From assembly GCA_921293015.1 (NCBI GenBank), contig OV121081.1, forward strand, positions 65,427,022-65,491,021: a DNA stretch of 64,000 nt, in the 5' to 3' direction. The position numbers and the translations under genes are program-made. The notes beneath the pieces are model-generated. The model was not told where the DNA came from and searched no databases. It worked only from the letters and a program-made list of their open reading frames with translations. This DNA is from Phorcus lineatus (taxonomy: Eukaryota > Mollusca > Gastropoda > Trochida > Trochidae). Shown here piece by piece: positions 1 through 13,557 of this stretch. How positions within the stretch are numbered: position 1 is the first letter of the stretch; each line of letters begins with the position of its first letter.

Positions 1-2033
1 AAAGACAATAGTTGGCTAGCATTTGTTTGATATAAGAGACACATAAGAACATGAGAAAGAAAACAAATATCATCATTGCACTGTGATAAAACATGGGCTG
101 AAACCACTGTAGCAATGCATTCAAATGTTTGACATGAAAGAAAACAAATTTGCCAAAAATCCCTGGTGGCTTATGCTCCCGACGGGCTTGTTCAAAATGC
201 AAACACACTAACTAAAGCTGAGCATTGAATGGACACACTTCATAAGTACCGATTGTTGTCATATAAGGTTAGGTTTTGTCAACATTGGTTCTCCTTTCCA
301 GGACATTGCAAAAGTAACGTGGTGCCAAAAGCCAGAATAAAAGTTTTCAGTGTCAATTTTCCAAATCTTCATCCTTCAAATGACTGTTTGAGCTTCTTAT
401 TCCATAAAGTTGGAAACTCAAACAGTGGATACATCATTTCCTCAACAAAACAAAAATGTCCAGTACATATGTCTTTTTTTCATAAAAGGTTTTCATCCAG
501 GTTTTCACTTGTTTGTTGACATAACAGGAGAGATTAAATCCACAAAGAAAATCCATAAGTTAAATCAATTAGACACATGCTTAGTTCAATGAAAGAACAA
601 CATGAATCAAGATCTGACCCAATGTCTAATATCTTCATCATCATTCATTTCATGATAATAGGAATCTCTACAACACGGCTCTGTTCCGTTCAAACTAGAC
701 AAAACTGAAGCTCCGAGCCAAGTTTACAGGTTGTCAGAGTGGCCTGATTCCACAGTACTAACTCTACTTCACTCATGAAGAAATCCATCTGACTGCATAT
801 ACACCTGAGTTTGATCTATTGGTCTAACATCAATATCCGCTCCTAGATGAACTCATACACATCTAATTACACCCTGCATTCAACCAAACAATAGCTATTA
901 TGACGACTGACAAAAATTGACCATCTGACCGACTCAGTGGTCCGAATATTGGCTTTATTTCATGCTTAGTGACCAGCCCGGAGGAAGTAAGAGCCTGTTG
1001 TACAAAGGTGGAGCCCAGGGTCAATATTGTATTGATATATCACCAGGCTGTAGTAGACAATCTGAACATGCAACATAGAGAAAAATCATTCCTGTCATTG
1101 TTGACAGAGCCTGGTGATACAAGATAATATATACGCATGGTGCCAGGTGTTTGCTGCTTGAGTTGGTACAATACAGTCTAACTGTATGATCAACAGTGCG
1201 TGGGCTCATAGATACTTAAAATTTGATTGACCCAAATCAAATAACCAACAGTGTGAATACACAAGCAAACTTACATTGACTTCCATGTCAAACAATCATT
1301 ATGTGAATTAAAAAATACATAAGATGAACATTTAAATCAATCCAAGTCACAGGAGTCTGTATTATGGATTTGTCAGTTTAGATTGACTGAAAGTATACAA
1401 TATTATGTAACACATATCCCTTTAGGTTGATTTTGAATAGTGCAATAAGTAATGGTTTAAAAAGATGGATTTTTTTTCATTTATTGGCAAAAAGAATTTA
1501 TGGTAGAACAAGGAACATGTTCACTTAATTCTGAAGGGAAGAAGCTTCTAGCGGTGAAGACCGTGTGTAAGACAAGGTCAGTTTGGTAACATTGGGCGTA
1601 GAACTGTTACCCTTGTTGGTATGCCATTGTACTTATTAACTATTTAAGTACAAAGCAGAAAGCCATGGGAATGAGGTCACATAAATTTGTGTTGCACAAG
1701 GCGGTAACGTGATAACCTGCAACCAGTGAATAAGAATTCCTCAGAAGGAGACTGGACCAAACCCCGTATACAATACATGGTCAATATATGGCATACAATT
1801 AGTCAAAACATCAATCACCATTGATGAAATACTTAACTCAGCCATTTATGACATTTTTATGAAACTTTTGAATGGTAACGGTCTACCAAACCACTCACTA
1901 CTTTCATGTTATATATATTTTTTCTAAAGGAAAGTCATTTAGAATGATAAATTCAAACATCATTAGTCAGTGAAGATAAAGCATATATACAGATATATAT
2001 GCGTGTATAAACAATGACGACATTCCCACTGAC
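1..2033 (-). other. Intron 3' of exon H (partial), no further exon seen
   Basis: Two kilobases of AT-rich sequence following the GTCAGT donor of exon H. I searched the minus strand for the expected continuation (a Ser-Lys-Ser-Leu-Trp-Phe-like segment followed by a Gly-rich stretch) and found no segment with both homology and splice sites. Short ORFs near 229-592 and 1021-1209 have no coding character. Nothing else was seen. Confidence 0.6.
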
Positions 2034-2208
2034 CTCCGTGAGCTGTGTGATGACCCCATCGTAGGCGCGGAGCCAGAGAGCCTGAGCGGTGGAGGACGGC
2101 ATCTCCTGGGTGGGGTTGCTATCGTACGCCCCCTCGAACGAGTCATTGCAGTAGTCCTGCGTACTCTGTCGACTCACGTTCGACGACGACACTCGGCTGT
2201 TCACTGGG
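2034..2208 (-). CDS. unc-13: unc-13 exon H: Ser-rich repeat plus calmodulin-binding-like helix
   Basis: A 175-nt exon with acceptor GAATATTTCAG, donor GAG|GTCAGT, phase 2 in and 0 out, 58 codons after the split Ser. Residues 1-20 repeat the cassette exon G; then an acidic/polar stretch (NDSFEGAYDSNPTQEMPSS) leads to TAQALWLRAYDGVITQLTE. That end aligns with Munc13-1 RAKANWLRAFNKVRMQLQE, the start of its calmodulin site. The Trp, aromatic and Val occur at relative positions 1, 5 and 8 as in the family motif. The basic residues of the vertebrate site (Lys/Arg after the aromatic) are replaced by Asp/Gly/Ile. The expected continuation (the distal Trp of the 1-5-8-26 motif, then SLWF) would be on the next exon, not found in positions 1-2033. 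Confidence 0.92.
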
Positions 2209-3281
2209 CTGAAATATTCCAAGAGTCTTCATTATTACAAACTGGTGAGTTAAGTACACATCTTGGATCTCAACTTTAAATTGTAGTCATTAACATTCAA
2301 AATGATCTTAAGAACACCAAACAGACTGGTCTTAGTAGCTGTCAGATATGTGTCTTGATTGATATCCAGTTTAAACAAAATCCATTAAATGCTTGAATAG
2401 ATCTTTCCCTGAAGTCACCATCAAGTCATAAAATATGCAAGAGATAGTAAGTGTCACCAACATGCACTATTGTCAAATTTGAATAAAACCTCTGGAAACT
2501 ATGGTTCTTGAGATGTCTCAAAAACATTGACTGTGAAATTTTCTTGATCTCGTATATCCTTTTGGTAAACCAATTTGAGAAAACTCATTTTCTTGACCTC
2601 AATAACTTTGCTAAGACCTTGGAAATAAGGAACATCTGCATATTTTTTACAAAATGCACTTGTATGCCTTGCGACAAATATTTCATCAAAATCCATTGAA
2701 CCTATCATGCTCAAACCTTGACACACATAAAACAATTAAATTCAGTGTGACTTTCAACATCATCAATGCCACAAAGATCCTGTTATATTGCTAAACCTGT
2801 TTGCCATAACTTTATATTTCTAATCTTACTTCTTTATTGTTCATTACTGTATCATCACTAAATAATAAATATATTGCATATGTATAATATGAAGTTATTC
2901 ATGTTAAAACACTTCCTAAAAGCTGTACCCTCTCATCAGGACAATGACATTCAATTTTGTTCTCAACTTCCTGGAGGTCATACAACCATTGTAGACTTAT
3001 TTTTTAGACATGTGTTATTTCTTAAAATTTCAACCAATAAACATTAGTTTATGCAAAATGCATTATCTTCAGATGGTAAAAAAAAATCACATTACTCAAC
3101 CTGATCATTACTGGTGGTGATTTTCATAACATATTATTTACCTTTGATACAAACCTAAATGTCATATGTGGTGACATGAAATCAAAACATCTTAACTTTT
3201 CATGTCCAAAAGACATATATATGACAAATACAGACTTATAAATGCATAGAGGTGTAGATATCACATCCAATATACATGGAC

Positions 3282-3680
3282 ACTAGTTATATAACCTAAC
3301 AAACACTATCAACTCCTAACTGCCCTCCTGGCTGTTTTAGATAAGTCTCCAAATTTACGTTTGACTATTTGACGTGCGCCACTGTCCGGTTTTTCGATCA
3401 TAATTGCGATGTTCTACCTTCATATTGTCACTGTAAAAGAACAATAAGCTTTAAAATGTGTCTTTATGGTAACAGTTATAGACATATATAACTAGTTATA
3501 TAACCTAACAAACACTATCAACTCCTAACTGCCCTCCTGGCTGTTTTAGATAAGTCTCCAAATTTACGTTTGACTATTTGACGTGTGCCACTGTCCGGTT
3601 TTCGATCATAATTGCGACGTTCTACCTTCTTATTGTCACTGTAAAAGAACAATAAACTTTAAAATGTGTCTTTATGGTCA
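3282..3680. repeat. Two-copy tandem duplication, period 209 bp
   Basis: The stretch starting ACTAGTTATATAACCTAAC at 3282 recurs at 3491 and both run on together for about 190 bp through CTGTAAAAGAACAATAA and TCTTTATGGT. Copies differ at only a few positions (for example GTGCGCC versus GTGTGCC and a T-run length change), so the duplication is fairly recent. Confidence 0.9.
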
Positions 3681-4334
3681 CAGTCGATATGTCGCGATCA
3701 AATGACACCATTGATGAAGTTTGGCATATATGGCTCAAACAACTCACGGAGTGGCTCTTTTAAGTCTCTCCTATACAGCAGCTTGGTCAGAAGACAAACA
3801 ATTTTAATATTCAAAATAAGGTGTAAAGGTGACACAAACACTGGTTCAAGAACACAATGCACATAACACTTTCCTTCTGACTATTCTTATTGAAAATAAC
3901 AACAATGAATATAATGAATATATGTATTGTAAACTGTCATTATGACAAACTGACTGGGAGGTCAAAATTTAGATCTCTTTCAATCAACATCTTGTTATCA
4001 TGGAAATGTGATATGCAAAAAGTCAAGCTGAGAAAAGATGATATGGTCTGAAATAGGTATAATTATATAAATGTTCAATCAGAAATATTTGAGAATAACA
4101 AAAACACTGTCAAGGTAAGTATACAGATAATTAAAAACCAAATCTCATTCGATATTTCCTATTTTTAAGCAACATTGGTTAAAGTGGCAATGAATGAAAT
4201 TGTTTTTATATAAATAAAATCAGCCACCTGCAAATTTTCAACAACAAAAATCAGAATCAAGGATTCACCTAAGTCATGTTACGATGATGTTGACTGGTAC
4301 CTTTCTATAAAGGTAATATATTTCAGATAACCAG

Positions 4335-4441
4335 GGCCTAGATTTTCGAAGCTCTCTTAGCACTAAGATAGTTGTAAATACCATACATTAACATTGGCTT
4401 ACGACTATCTTAGCACTAGGAGGGTTTGGAAAATCTAGGCC
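4335..4441. mobile_element. Foldback element (~107 bp hairpin, MITE-like)
   Basis: Left arm GGCCTAGATTTTCGAAGCTC and onward to about 4377, and right arm from about 4398 to 4441, are reverse complements over about 43 bp with some mismatches; both include CTTAG.CACTA.GATAGT. The loop is about 20 nt. Foldbacks starting GGCCTAGATTTTCGAAGC occur widely in marine invertebrate genomes (from memory). No ORF is present and no target duplication is obvious. Confidence 0.75.
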
Positions 4442-5564
4442 AAGGTCTTTCGCCCCCTGTCATACAGTAAAAGTTGACGTGTGCTTATCAAGTATCATGA
4501 GGTGAAATTACTTCGAGAACAAAAGAATGATGAGAAATGGAAGTTGAAAATTAAATTACCGGTAACTTAATCTTTAGAAAGGTAAATAATGGGATGCAAT
4601 GAACTACATAGTGCATAAATGCATCTTGAAAACGAATAAATTAATCATAAAACAGAAAACAAGATTGTTGAGATGAGAAAGTTTGCAAAAAAACAACTTT
4701 TATAAATACCACCTTTAGAAAGTTCAAGAAGCATTCAACAATTTATTTACACATGCAAAACAAAAAGCTAAAACTCAAAGATTACCCGCCAAACAATATT
4801 TTACTATTGAACTATGTGGAAAGAAAATCTTATTACAAATAAAGTCTATATACCTGGGAAAAAAAATCCTAAGTCTTGTTTTAACAACTATCCACTGTTA
4901 ATGATCTTTTATAAGGTCAATGATGATAAACATCACTATCAAAGATAGATAAGATGACATTTTCAAAAGTAATAGCTGATATGATGAAAATGAAATTCTA
5001 AAATGTCACTGTCCTTGTTGACTTGCAAATTTTATCACTTTAAAATTTCAGAATACTGAAAGATGATATAAAGTCTTCGAACAACTTCACACTTCACAAG
5101 TCTACAGGTAAATGTTTTTCATCACATACCCCTTACCTTAACACTAAAAGAAAACATCTCATTGATTTAGATTTGTATGATAAGAAATGAAGACAACTAA
5201 ATAATTATGATAGTGAGTTGGATAACTATAATTTTTCTGGGTGACTTGATAAAATCAAAGTGAATAATCACTCAGATGATTCAAAACTCATTTTTCACCG
5301 ATTCAGCATAAAACTGTTACGCGCTGTCTGTTGAATTGTACAGCTTCAATCAACTATAACAAGCAGTATACAATATCAGAAATAAGTGGAGTGCGGACCT
5401 ATCTACAACGACTTCATTTCATGCTTGTATGCATGTATGTATGTATACTGCCACCTGTGCACTGTTTAGTGAGTAAGATTATGAATATGGGCCCACGGTT
5501 AGTCATCTAGTCACACTTAGTCATCAGAGCTCGGTCTGCTGCACCAGGAGTGGACGTATTCAGA

Positions 5565-5740
5565 GGGGGTGTACTCAGAGGGGGTGTACTCAGAGGGGTT
5601 GTATTCAGAGAGGGTGTACTCAGAGGGGGTAAATATAGAGGGGTTGTATATAGAGGGGGTGTATTCAGAGGGGTTGTATATAGAGGGGTTGTATAAAAAG
5701 GAGGTGTACTCAGAGGGGGGTAAATAAAGAGGGGTGTATA
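5565..5740. repeat. 15-bp minisatellite, about 12 copies
   Basis: Degenerate tandem copies of AGAGGGGGTGTACTC, with AGAGGGGTTGTATAT variants and G-run length changes. The plus strand is purine-rich. Because the unit is 15 bp, the minus strand reads as repeated Tyr-Thr/Asn-Pro-Ser-Glu; this ORF (5517-5750) is a by-product of the repeat and is not supported as a gene. Confidence 0.9.
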
Positions 5741-8129
5741 GTAGTGTCATAGTGTCCTTTATTACAATGTTATTACATATTGTGTCATAAAATTTGCATG
5801 CTGATTGACATCACATGGCGGCATGGCAGTATTGGTAATGTCAGCAATTTTTATGCATTTTCTTTGATATAATTCAGCTAGTAATGAATAAAATACCAAA
5901 CTCAGTCCTCATGAAAAGTATCTGTATCTAGCTTTTGATAATCAAATATCAAACCTTCCACTCGTTTCATAAAATTGTTATTTAACTGGGCGTCATTTAG
6001 TGTCCTCTATCTCAGAAACTCATGCGATTTTTTGTATAATTGTTTCATCAAAGTCATATGACACGCTTGCTTTGGTAACAATCTCTTTGTTGTGAACTAA
6101 AATCCTGTATCTCTTTACATCAGATGACAGTGTTGAGTATTATTTTCTGATTGGCTGGAAACTATTTCTGTTCATGAACGTCAAATTCAAATGAACTTGA
6201 AAACCAAAATCTATGCTTTGTACATAATAACAGAATCAAAGAAGGTAATAATATTCATAATATGATTTAATGTCTATTAACATTCAGTTGACATTAACCA
6301 TCGACAATATTCAGCTAACATTCACCATCAACCGATTTTCCCATCAGATCGTTCAATTATTCCAATTTTACCAAGAACCCAAAATGCAAAACTCAATAAA
6401 ACAAATTCACAATGTCTATCACATTAATTTTTAGTAGCAGTATAATAAGTCATACGTAGAAAAACGGATATACAAAATTTGAAAACAAATTTAGTAGATG
6501 ATAAAAAAGAAACAAAAAGAAATACATTTCAAACAAAACCCAATCCTTCAAAACATGATGCATAGAATTGATGCAAACAAGAGACTAATAAACAGAAATT
6601 GTTTGTCATGTTCAGGAATTACGAAATCATTTGAACAAACATGCCAACTAAAGGAGAATATTACAAACCAAAGTCCACAGTAACAGCAAGAGTTACAAAC
6701 AGTCTTTACTCCATTCCACAAAGAAGCTGTAACAAATTTTCCAGTCATTTTTATTCAACACATCTCGGAGTACGCTTAGCTCTGTGAGCCTGGGTTTCTA
6801 TAATGGACTTAAAACAAACCCATTACAGTATTAATTTGCCATAATTAACAACTGTGAATAAAGACCACTCAGCCATGGGCCATCTGAAGAAATGACGAGA
6901 AATTAACCCTTTCAGTACAATATGTGTTTCATACATTTACTCTAACATACTAAAGCCACCAGCTTTCTACCAAGGGTTAACTTCATTCATTGTCATTTAT
7001 AATCTAATAGTTTTAACCTACAATTAAGTGGATCTGGCGAGTCCTAAATATCATCACCAATGATAATCATCTTATTCAAGAGATGTGTTCTACACTGAAA
7101 GTTGACACACACAAAGGAGTATTTCAAAATGTCACTAAAATTAAGAATTTTGAAGAGAATCAAAGGTCAGTGATTCCTGTTTGCGAAATGCCAGCCACCC
7201 AAAACCTACCATTAAGAGCGTTCTAAAATAAGCACCGACTTCCAGATTACCATCGTTGGTTTGTTAGGAAAATATCAACGTTGGTGAATATTGTCAGCAA
7301 GCAATGAAAGTAATAATGCTGTAAACTTAGACGCCAGCCTGTCCTTTCCCTATCATTTTGTATGAACCAAGCCTCTGTTTACAATATAGTGAAGTATATC
7401 ATCCTCAGATTGTCAAATTTTCAAAAAGCATTCTATATGAAACTCAAAATATAAATATAAAATATATGAAGTAATCCTGTAAATATACATAAGGAAAAAA
7501 GTTAAGCACCCCCTAGTTTTTCACCAGTAAGTTTTGTCCGAGAATAAAGAGGACCACATTGCAGTAAAAGTAATTGTATGATATGATAGAATCATAATTT
7601 TGCAATTTGAGAACGTAATTTAATTAACCCTTAAGATGCTAAGCCCGGGCCTGTCCGGGATGAAATTAGCTTTGACTGCATGTCCTACAGGCGAGATGCG
7701 ACAACCACACTCTATTTTTCTCACGCTAGCTCATTATCGCTGTAGTACCCACTAGCGAAGGACGGGCAATTGTTGCACGGCAGTAGTGTCAGTTCAACGC
7801 TAGTACTCTCCGTCCGTCTGTCGCTAAGCTACCGAATTTTGTTTCGTTGGTGTTCTAAATAATGCGCGTACATGTTCCGAAAATTATGCAAACATTGATA
7901 CCGTTTATCGTACCGAAAATAAGCATTAAAATCACTCAATTTTCCCCCACTCCCCGCCGCACGTGCTAATAGCCTGTGGGCACTTTCTACCCGCTCGCAC
8001 AAGCTTACCGTCCCGCGCGTGCTATCGTTTGCTTACAAGCCTGCACTCACACCAAACGTACAACCTTATATCGCACGCCCTATGCCCTGAACCCTTGGGC
8101 GGATTTCAATACCGGTTGGATCATTTGAA

Positions 8130-9580
8130 AGAGCAGAAAATTGTCTTCAATTCAATATAAAATTCGTAACTACGCTACCTGAATTGAAGATACAGCATGT
8201 GCCGCAAAAAAGGTGATTTTTACATATTTTTAGTTTTACACCATTTTGTCACACCAATTTTTACATGATGTGCTCAACGTATTTTGACAATTTTTATATC
8301 ATAAGACAGAGAGAAAGATTGTCTTTCTTTCCATGTAAAATGTGTACATGCGCGATAATAAATAAAGACACAGCAAGCGCCGCACAAAAAGCTAATTTCT
8401 CGATTCAAATCATGTAAACTGAACGTCGATTTTGATATGTGCCTTTCTTTCGCTCATATCTTCTCAACAGCTAGGCATATTTTGAAATTGATTACATCGT
8501 GATAAAGAAGGAATAATTGTCTTCGATTTGATATAAAAAAATTATATACACCATATAGAATAAAAATACAGCAAGTTCCGCAAAATTGTGACTTTTGTTT
8601 ATTCTTTACGTTTTTACCATTTTCTCGCACTTTATATCATATAAACTTCTCGGTAAATTTTGCAATTTCATATATCAAAATATAGAGAAAAGGATAATCT
8701 TTATTGCCATGTAAAATTGGTATGTACAAGAAAATCAGAAAGGACCCGGCGTGCATCGCACAAACAGGCAATTTCTCTATTCATATTTTGTTTACCGAGA
8801 AGCGATTTATTTTCAACTGCTTTTTACACTTCCTATCCATTTAACGGCAGAGCGCATTATCGACATTTTCATATCACAATAAAGAGGAAAGGATCGTCTT
8901 CAATTCTATATAAAATTTGCAAATTACAATTAGACAATAAAGGAGCGGTTAGTGATGTCGCAATTATCAAAATCTGTTCTAAAATACCCGAGGGTACCAT
9001 CTTTGCAAACTTTATATATTCCAAACCAAGTGGTACATATTTATTATTTTCATATCATCGTAAAGCAGAAAGAAATACCTTCATTTTCATGTGTAATTTG
9101 CCCATATTTGCATCAAAATAAAATGTGTGGAAACGATGCGACATATGTTGCCGTAAGGCGATTATCAAAGACTTTATTACTAGCTATACCCACGTTTCGT
9201 TGGTAATAACTTCTAATTACAGTGCAAAAGATTGTTATGATTTATTTCTTCGTAAAGAAGAATAAATTGCCTTCAATTCCATATATAATTTGCATGTATA
9301 CAAAGCGAATAACATGATTTATAAAGTTTGAAATAAAGACAATTTATATTGTGTGTGAGTGTATGTTTCAACGGGGATACCCCGCCTGCACGCGCTGAGC
9401 GCGTGCGTTTGCCCGGGGCTATTAGCTTCGTAATATTACTGTGGGGGTCAGAACGTTATCAGGATTTATCACTACCCTGTTTTCGTAATTTATATCTTTC
9501 GTTTAGGATGGCGTATCGTAATAAAATTTATCGTGAAATATAGAGCAAAAAATTAGCTTCAATTCCGTATATAATTTGCA
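8130..9580. repeat. Degenerate ~190-bp internal tandem repeat of the TIR element
   Basis: A box of the form ATTGTCTTCAATTC.ATATA followed by AAT/AAATTTGC recurs near 8134, 8322, 8516, 8697, 8893, 9078, 9267 and 9551. The first seven spacings are 181-196 bp and the last is 284. Each box is followed by a related 'acagcaag..ccgca' or 'ttttaccattttgtc' stretch. Units are strongly diverged, so this is an old satellite-like expansion inside the element. Confidence 0.7.
9389..9407. repeat. GC-rich hairpin inside the TIR element
   Basis: GCACGCGCTGAGCGCGTGC is a perfect 8-bp stem with a 3-nt loop. Nearby GGGCTATTAGC (about 9417) is the inverted counterpart of GCTAATAGCC at about 7965, suggesting a nested inverted structure of roughly 1.45 kb within the element. 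Confidence 0.6.
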
Positions 9581-12500
9581 TGTGTGCACTCAGTGATTAA
9601 ATGATTTTATAATGTTTGAAATGAAGACAATTTTTAAAATTTTGTAAAATTCGTTCTAAACATATTATAAAAATAATTTTTATATCGATGTGAAGAGGAA
9701 CTATTCATCTTTAGTTTCGTTTTGATTTCGCGCATGCGCTCTTGGAATTTATTGAGTTACGGCGCCCGAATTGAAAACAAGTTTACTTCAGTTGTAGAAA
9801 CCGTTCCAGGGGTGATAGAAATTTCATTCAAAGTGTCAAGTAAGTATCATCCATTTGTAACACGGGATTCGCCGACTAGCTTTGTATAAAACGACGATAA
9901 TGTCCGTATTTCGCCATGTAAACACGCCATATGTTGTTAAAACGGTCGCATCTGGCGGCGCTGGAAAATTCGGCCACAGGGGCTAATTGCGCTGTAACGG
10001 TAGCGAGGCGAGTGCTGGAAAATTCAGCCACGAGGGCAAAACTGGTCAAAATAATATTCAGCAACGTAAGAGTTAAGATATCATTTCGGATATTTTGAAT
10101 AATTGCAGTTATACAAATTGGTTATTTTGAGATCAAAAGGTGAATATGTTCAGAAAGTCAATATTTTTTGTTTTAACGTGTATTATTCCATTATTCCTAT
10201 TCCACTTATCAAACTTTATTATGAATCTCTTAAGCAAAAGACACTGGTTACAGCAATATTGACCTCTAAAATCTCATTTTTTGGATAATGACCCATTCAT
10301 AAAAAGGGACTAAATGGGGCGGTTTTAACCGTAACAACGACTATAAAGCAAAAGGAAGTATAAGGTTAATGAACAAAAGTTAAAGAAGACCACCTTTGTT
10401 CCAAAATCGTCTGGTTATGGCCATTTCCTAAACATTATGGAAAATTCTTATCAAATTTCAAAACCCAATTATGTCCTTATTGTGAAGGATACAAGATTTT
10501 TTTAAAGTGTAAAATTGTACATGTTAACAAAATTGTTGTTCATGACAACTAACATCAGAATCCACCGCATACTTTTGACAAACGGACGATAGTTATTTTA
10601 GGTGAAAAATCAGTACCATTACGTTTTTTATCTTAAGTTCTCAAAATGTCATCATGCATGATGATTTTAAAGATACTAAGTCATGAAAACTGTAGTTTCT
10701 ATATCAATGGGATCCATTTAGTCATATTGTCGTATTTTTCTCCACTAGATGCATTTTGCAATTTTAAAAATAGGGGGGTGCTTAACTTTGTTCTCTATGT
10801 ATATGTAAACAATTTAAACACTCTAGAATAAAATTAAGATAATGAAAAGATACATAAATGAAATTCAGTCCTAGTATTTAAAATAAGTATTTTGTAAAAT
10901 GTCTTTCCACCAAATAATGCCCCTATTCAAAGTAGTGCACTGGTGAACCATCAAACTATTTCTATTTTTGCAATTAAGTTACTTATTGTTATAAGCATTT
11001 TTACCCCAAGTCCCAAACACAAGATTTTTCTAAATGTTATTCATTGGTACAAAAAGATTAACAAGTTAGTCAAATTTTTATTTATATAATTAAACTAAGG
11101 CACATTATGGAACATTTTAATAACAAATTCGGATTATTTTTTTCTTTTTCATATCTTCAAAAACTATAATTTATGTATTGTTTCTCTCAGGAGCCTATTA
11201 TCAAAGCAGCAACAGCAATTTAAGATTATCAGAAGATCTGGGGAATACACTTTGATATTTCACTTTTTGTTGGTGTAATATGTCTTGTACATGGGCCACT
11301 CCAAGGGACATATTACAATCAATTGATGTAAAATAATTCAATTTTTAAGTCAGTGCTCCTGTTTAGCTGTATTTGCATACTACATTGACAATGTATACTA
11401 CATCATATTTGTAACAAATTGTGTAAAATAAAACTTCAGTAAACTCATTGTGAAACTTTGAATACAATCCTCCAAATTAGGTGCCAAAAAGGCACCCTTA
11501 CTCTAACTTGAACCACATGCATCTTTCTTTAGCTTGATTGGCCATTCACATTTACATTAATCCTGTAGATCATCACTTTGATGTTCTGGCCTACAGTCTC
11601 CATGAATGTCAAATACAGCCGAGGCACTTCAACCAATTGTATGATGATCTGGTAGAGGTTCAGCAGGCTACTCTTAGAGCTGTGTTCACGTAACCAGACA
11701 GGCATGTTGCAGTGATCGACAGACATTGAGGACACAAATACTGAATTTAGACATTTTCCTGTCTGATTTCATGCTTCAGGTAGTGTCCAAATTGTAGTAT
11801 TATGTAACCATGCTTCTTTGCTATCATCATTCAGCTCTAAACCTACAGAACATAAAGGTTATTAGGTCTTGAGGGTACATCGTAACTCATCTTATATTTC
11901 ATACGAGTTAACACATGGAGTGTTCTCCTCCTCAATCAGGGTAATTCTATTTGCATTGCTTTTTCAATTCTCTAATAGTCAACTAATACCAGCCAATTCA
12001 ATATTGGCAGTGCCTGGATGAGAGGAGCATGGGGAGCTAAATGTTTTTTGTAGGTCACCTAGCATTATGGGATTAACTTGGCCTTGATACGAGGCAAATG
12101 CTGATAAATACAATCAGGACATTGAAGGCGCCTCAAGGTAAAAACACCCTCATAGAACACAAGATTGTACAAAAGCTACAATTAACATAATGGTCAGGTG
12201 TCATTTCTTTGGAAACAACATAATTAACGAAATATAACTATGATGAAACAGGAGGATACTTGTATTTCTTTCCACTTTTAATTGTTTTCATGTATGCAAT
12301 GGCGAATGCAGACAAGTTTCCAAGAGTGTTAATTAGTAGTACAAGATGGCAGATGATTTTTGATAAAAACAAGGATGTTTTTCCTGTTCTGTTTATGCTA
12401 GCTGCAAAATTCATCTTTGACCTAAGAAAAAAGGCTGATCTGGTAGGATATTTGTTTAATAAAAAGAAGACATAGTCATCAACACGCCCTGCCAGATTGG

Positions 12501-13557
12501 TCCTCATCCACACAACATGTTTCTAAATGATCTAAATCGACAAACTGTCTCTCTCACAATGCAGTTGTATCCATTGTTACGACAATCCAGAGCACTGGCC
12601 TCTACATCAGTGAACCAAGGGTCTGAAAACCTTTTGTTTATTTGTAACATCATTACACTACATCTATATATGTTAATTAATTTATGAAAATATTCTGATA
12701 TCTATAACATTCATAATAAAGAAATTGATAAGAACAAAAATAATTCATAATCTTATTCAAATGTGTTTACTCCTTACATTTTAGCATAAAACTAGTTGAG
12801 ATTTATTTGCCTCTTAAGGTGTTTAATGTCAATAATTGCCTACCAGGCTATTTGAAATGGTGACGGCATTAAGGCCAACCAATTGTCATAATTTTTGTTC
12901 CTTTACACAAATAATGAAAGCAAAGAATTTTCACACACTTGACTCAAACTTTAAAGTCATTACATTACACATGACAATCAATATGCATGCATAGATCATT
13001 GTAACATCATAAGTTGTACTTACATCACAAATGTAAACACAAGAATTGGGATTTATCAAGTAGCAGATCTAGTTGCTATTTAACTCATTATTATCAACAC
13101 AACAAGGGCAGTCTTGAAATAAGACATATCATGTTTTACCTGTTGGACAAGACAAATCAAAAGCAAGGTCTGAAGTTGAATATAGCAATATAAATTTCTG
13201 CAGCCCTATCCATTTTGCAAAGTTTGACCACTTTGAAATTTTGTTAAAACTGAAAAATTTGGCCCAGTTGTAGCAGAGGTTACTTGACAGGCTATACATT
13301 GATTATCCTGTGTGGGGTGAGAATACATACTCCTCCAAACAAATCTACATCTTCCATTGAGGCCCTTTGGTATATCCTCTCAACAAGCTGAAGGTTCAAC
13401 ACACCCTCATCACAGTAACCGTGAAGATAGCAGGTTATCTATGGCATGTCTTCAATGACTGAATACTGACATGACAAAGAGCGTTCAACACATGAAATAT
13501 TGTTCCAATCTGGTGAATGATAAGGAGACAAAAAACACATTAATGTAAGAATGTACA

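Larger units (their letters stand above)
7483..10804. mobile_element. 3.3-kb DNA-transposon-like element with ~33-bp terminal inverted repeats
   Basis: The left end starts ATATACATAAGG and runs through AAAGTTAAGCACCCCCTA (7483-7514). The reverse complement of the right end (10771-10804) reads ATATACATAGAGAACAAAG then TTAAGCACCCCCCTA: about 33 bp with three mismatches and one indel. GTAA lies just outside both ends (7479-7482, 10805-10808), a possible 4-bp target duplication. TTAA inside both ends is an alternative boundary (piggyBac-like), but the matching sequence outside it argues against that. No transposase is recognisable; ORFs at 8660-9121 and 8952-9206 fall in internal repeats. Likely non-autonomous. 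Confidence 0.7.

Noticed and set aside
8660-9206. 153- and 84-codon plus ORFs as a transposase
   Set aside because: They lie across the ~190-bp repeats and show no catalytic motif.
11529-11735. 68-codon minus ORF
   Set aside because: Mildly protein-like (PVWLREHSSKSSLLNLYQ) but without homology or phase-compatible splice sites; could be an old retrocopy fragment.
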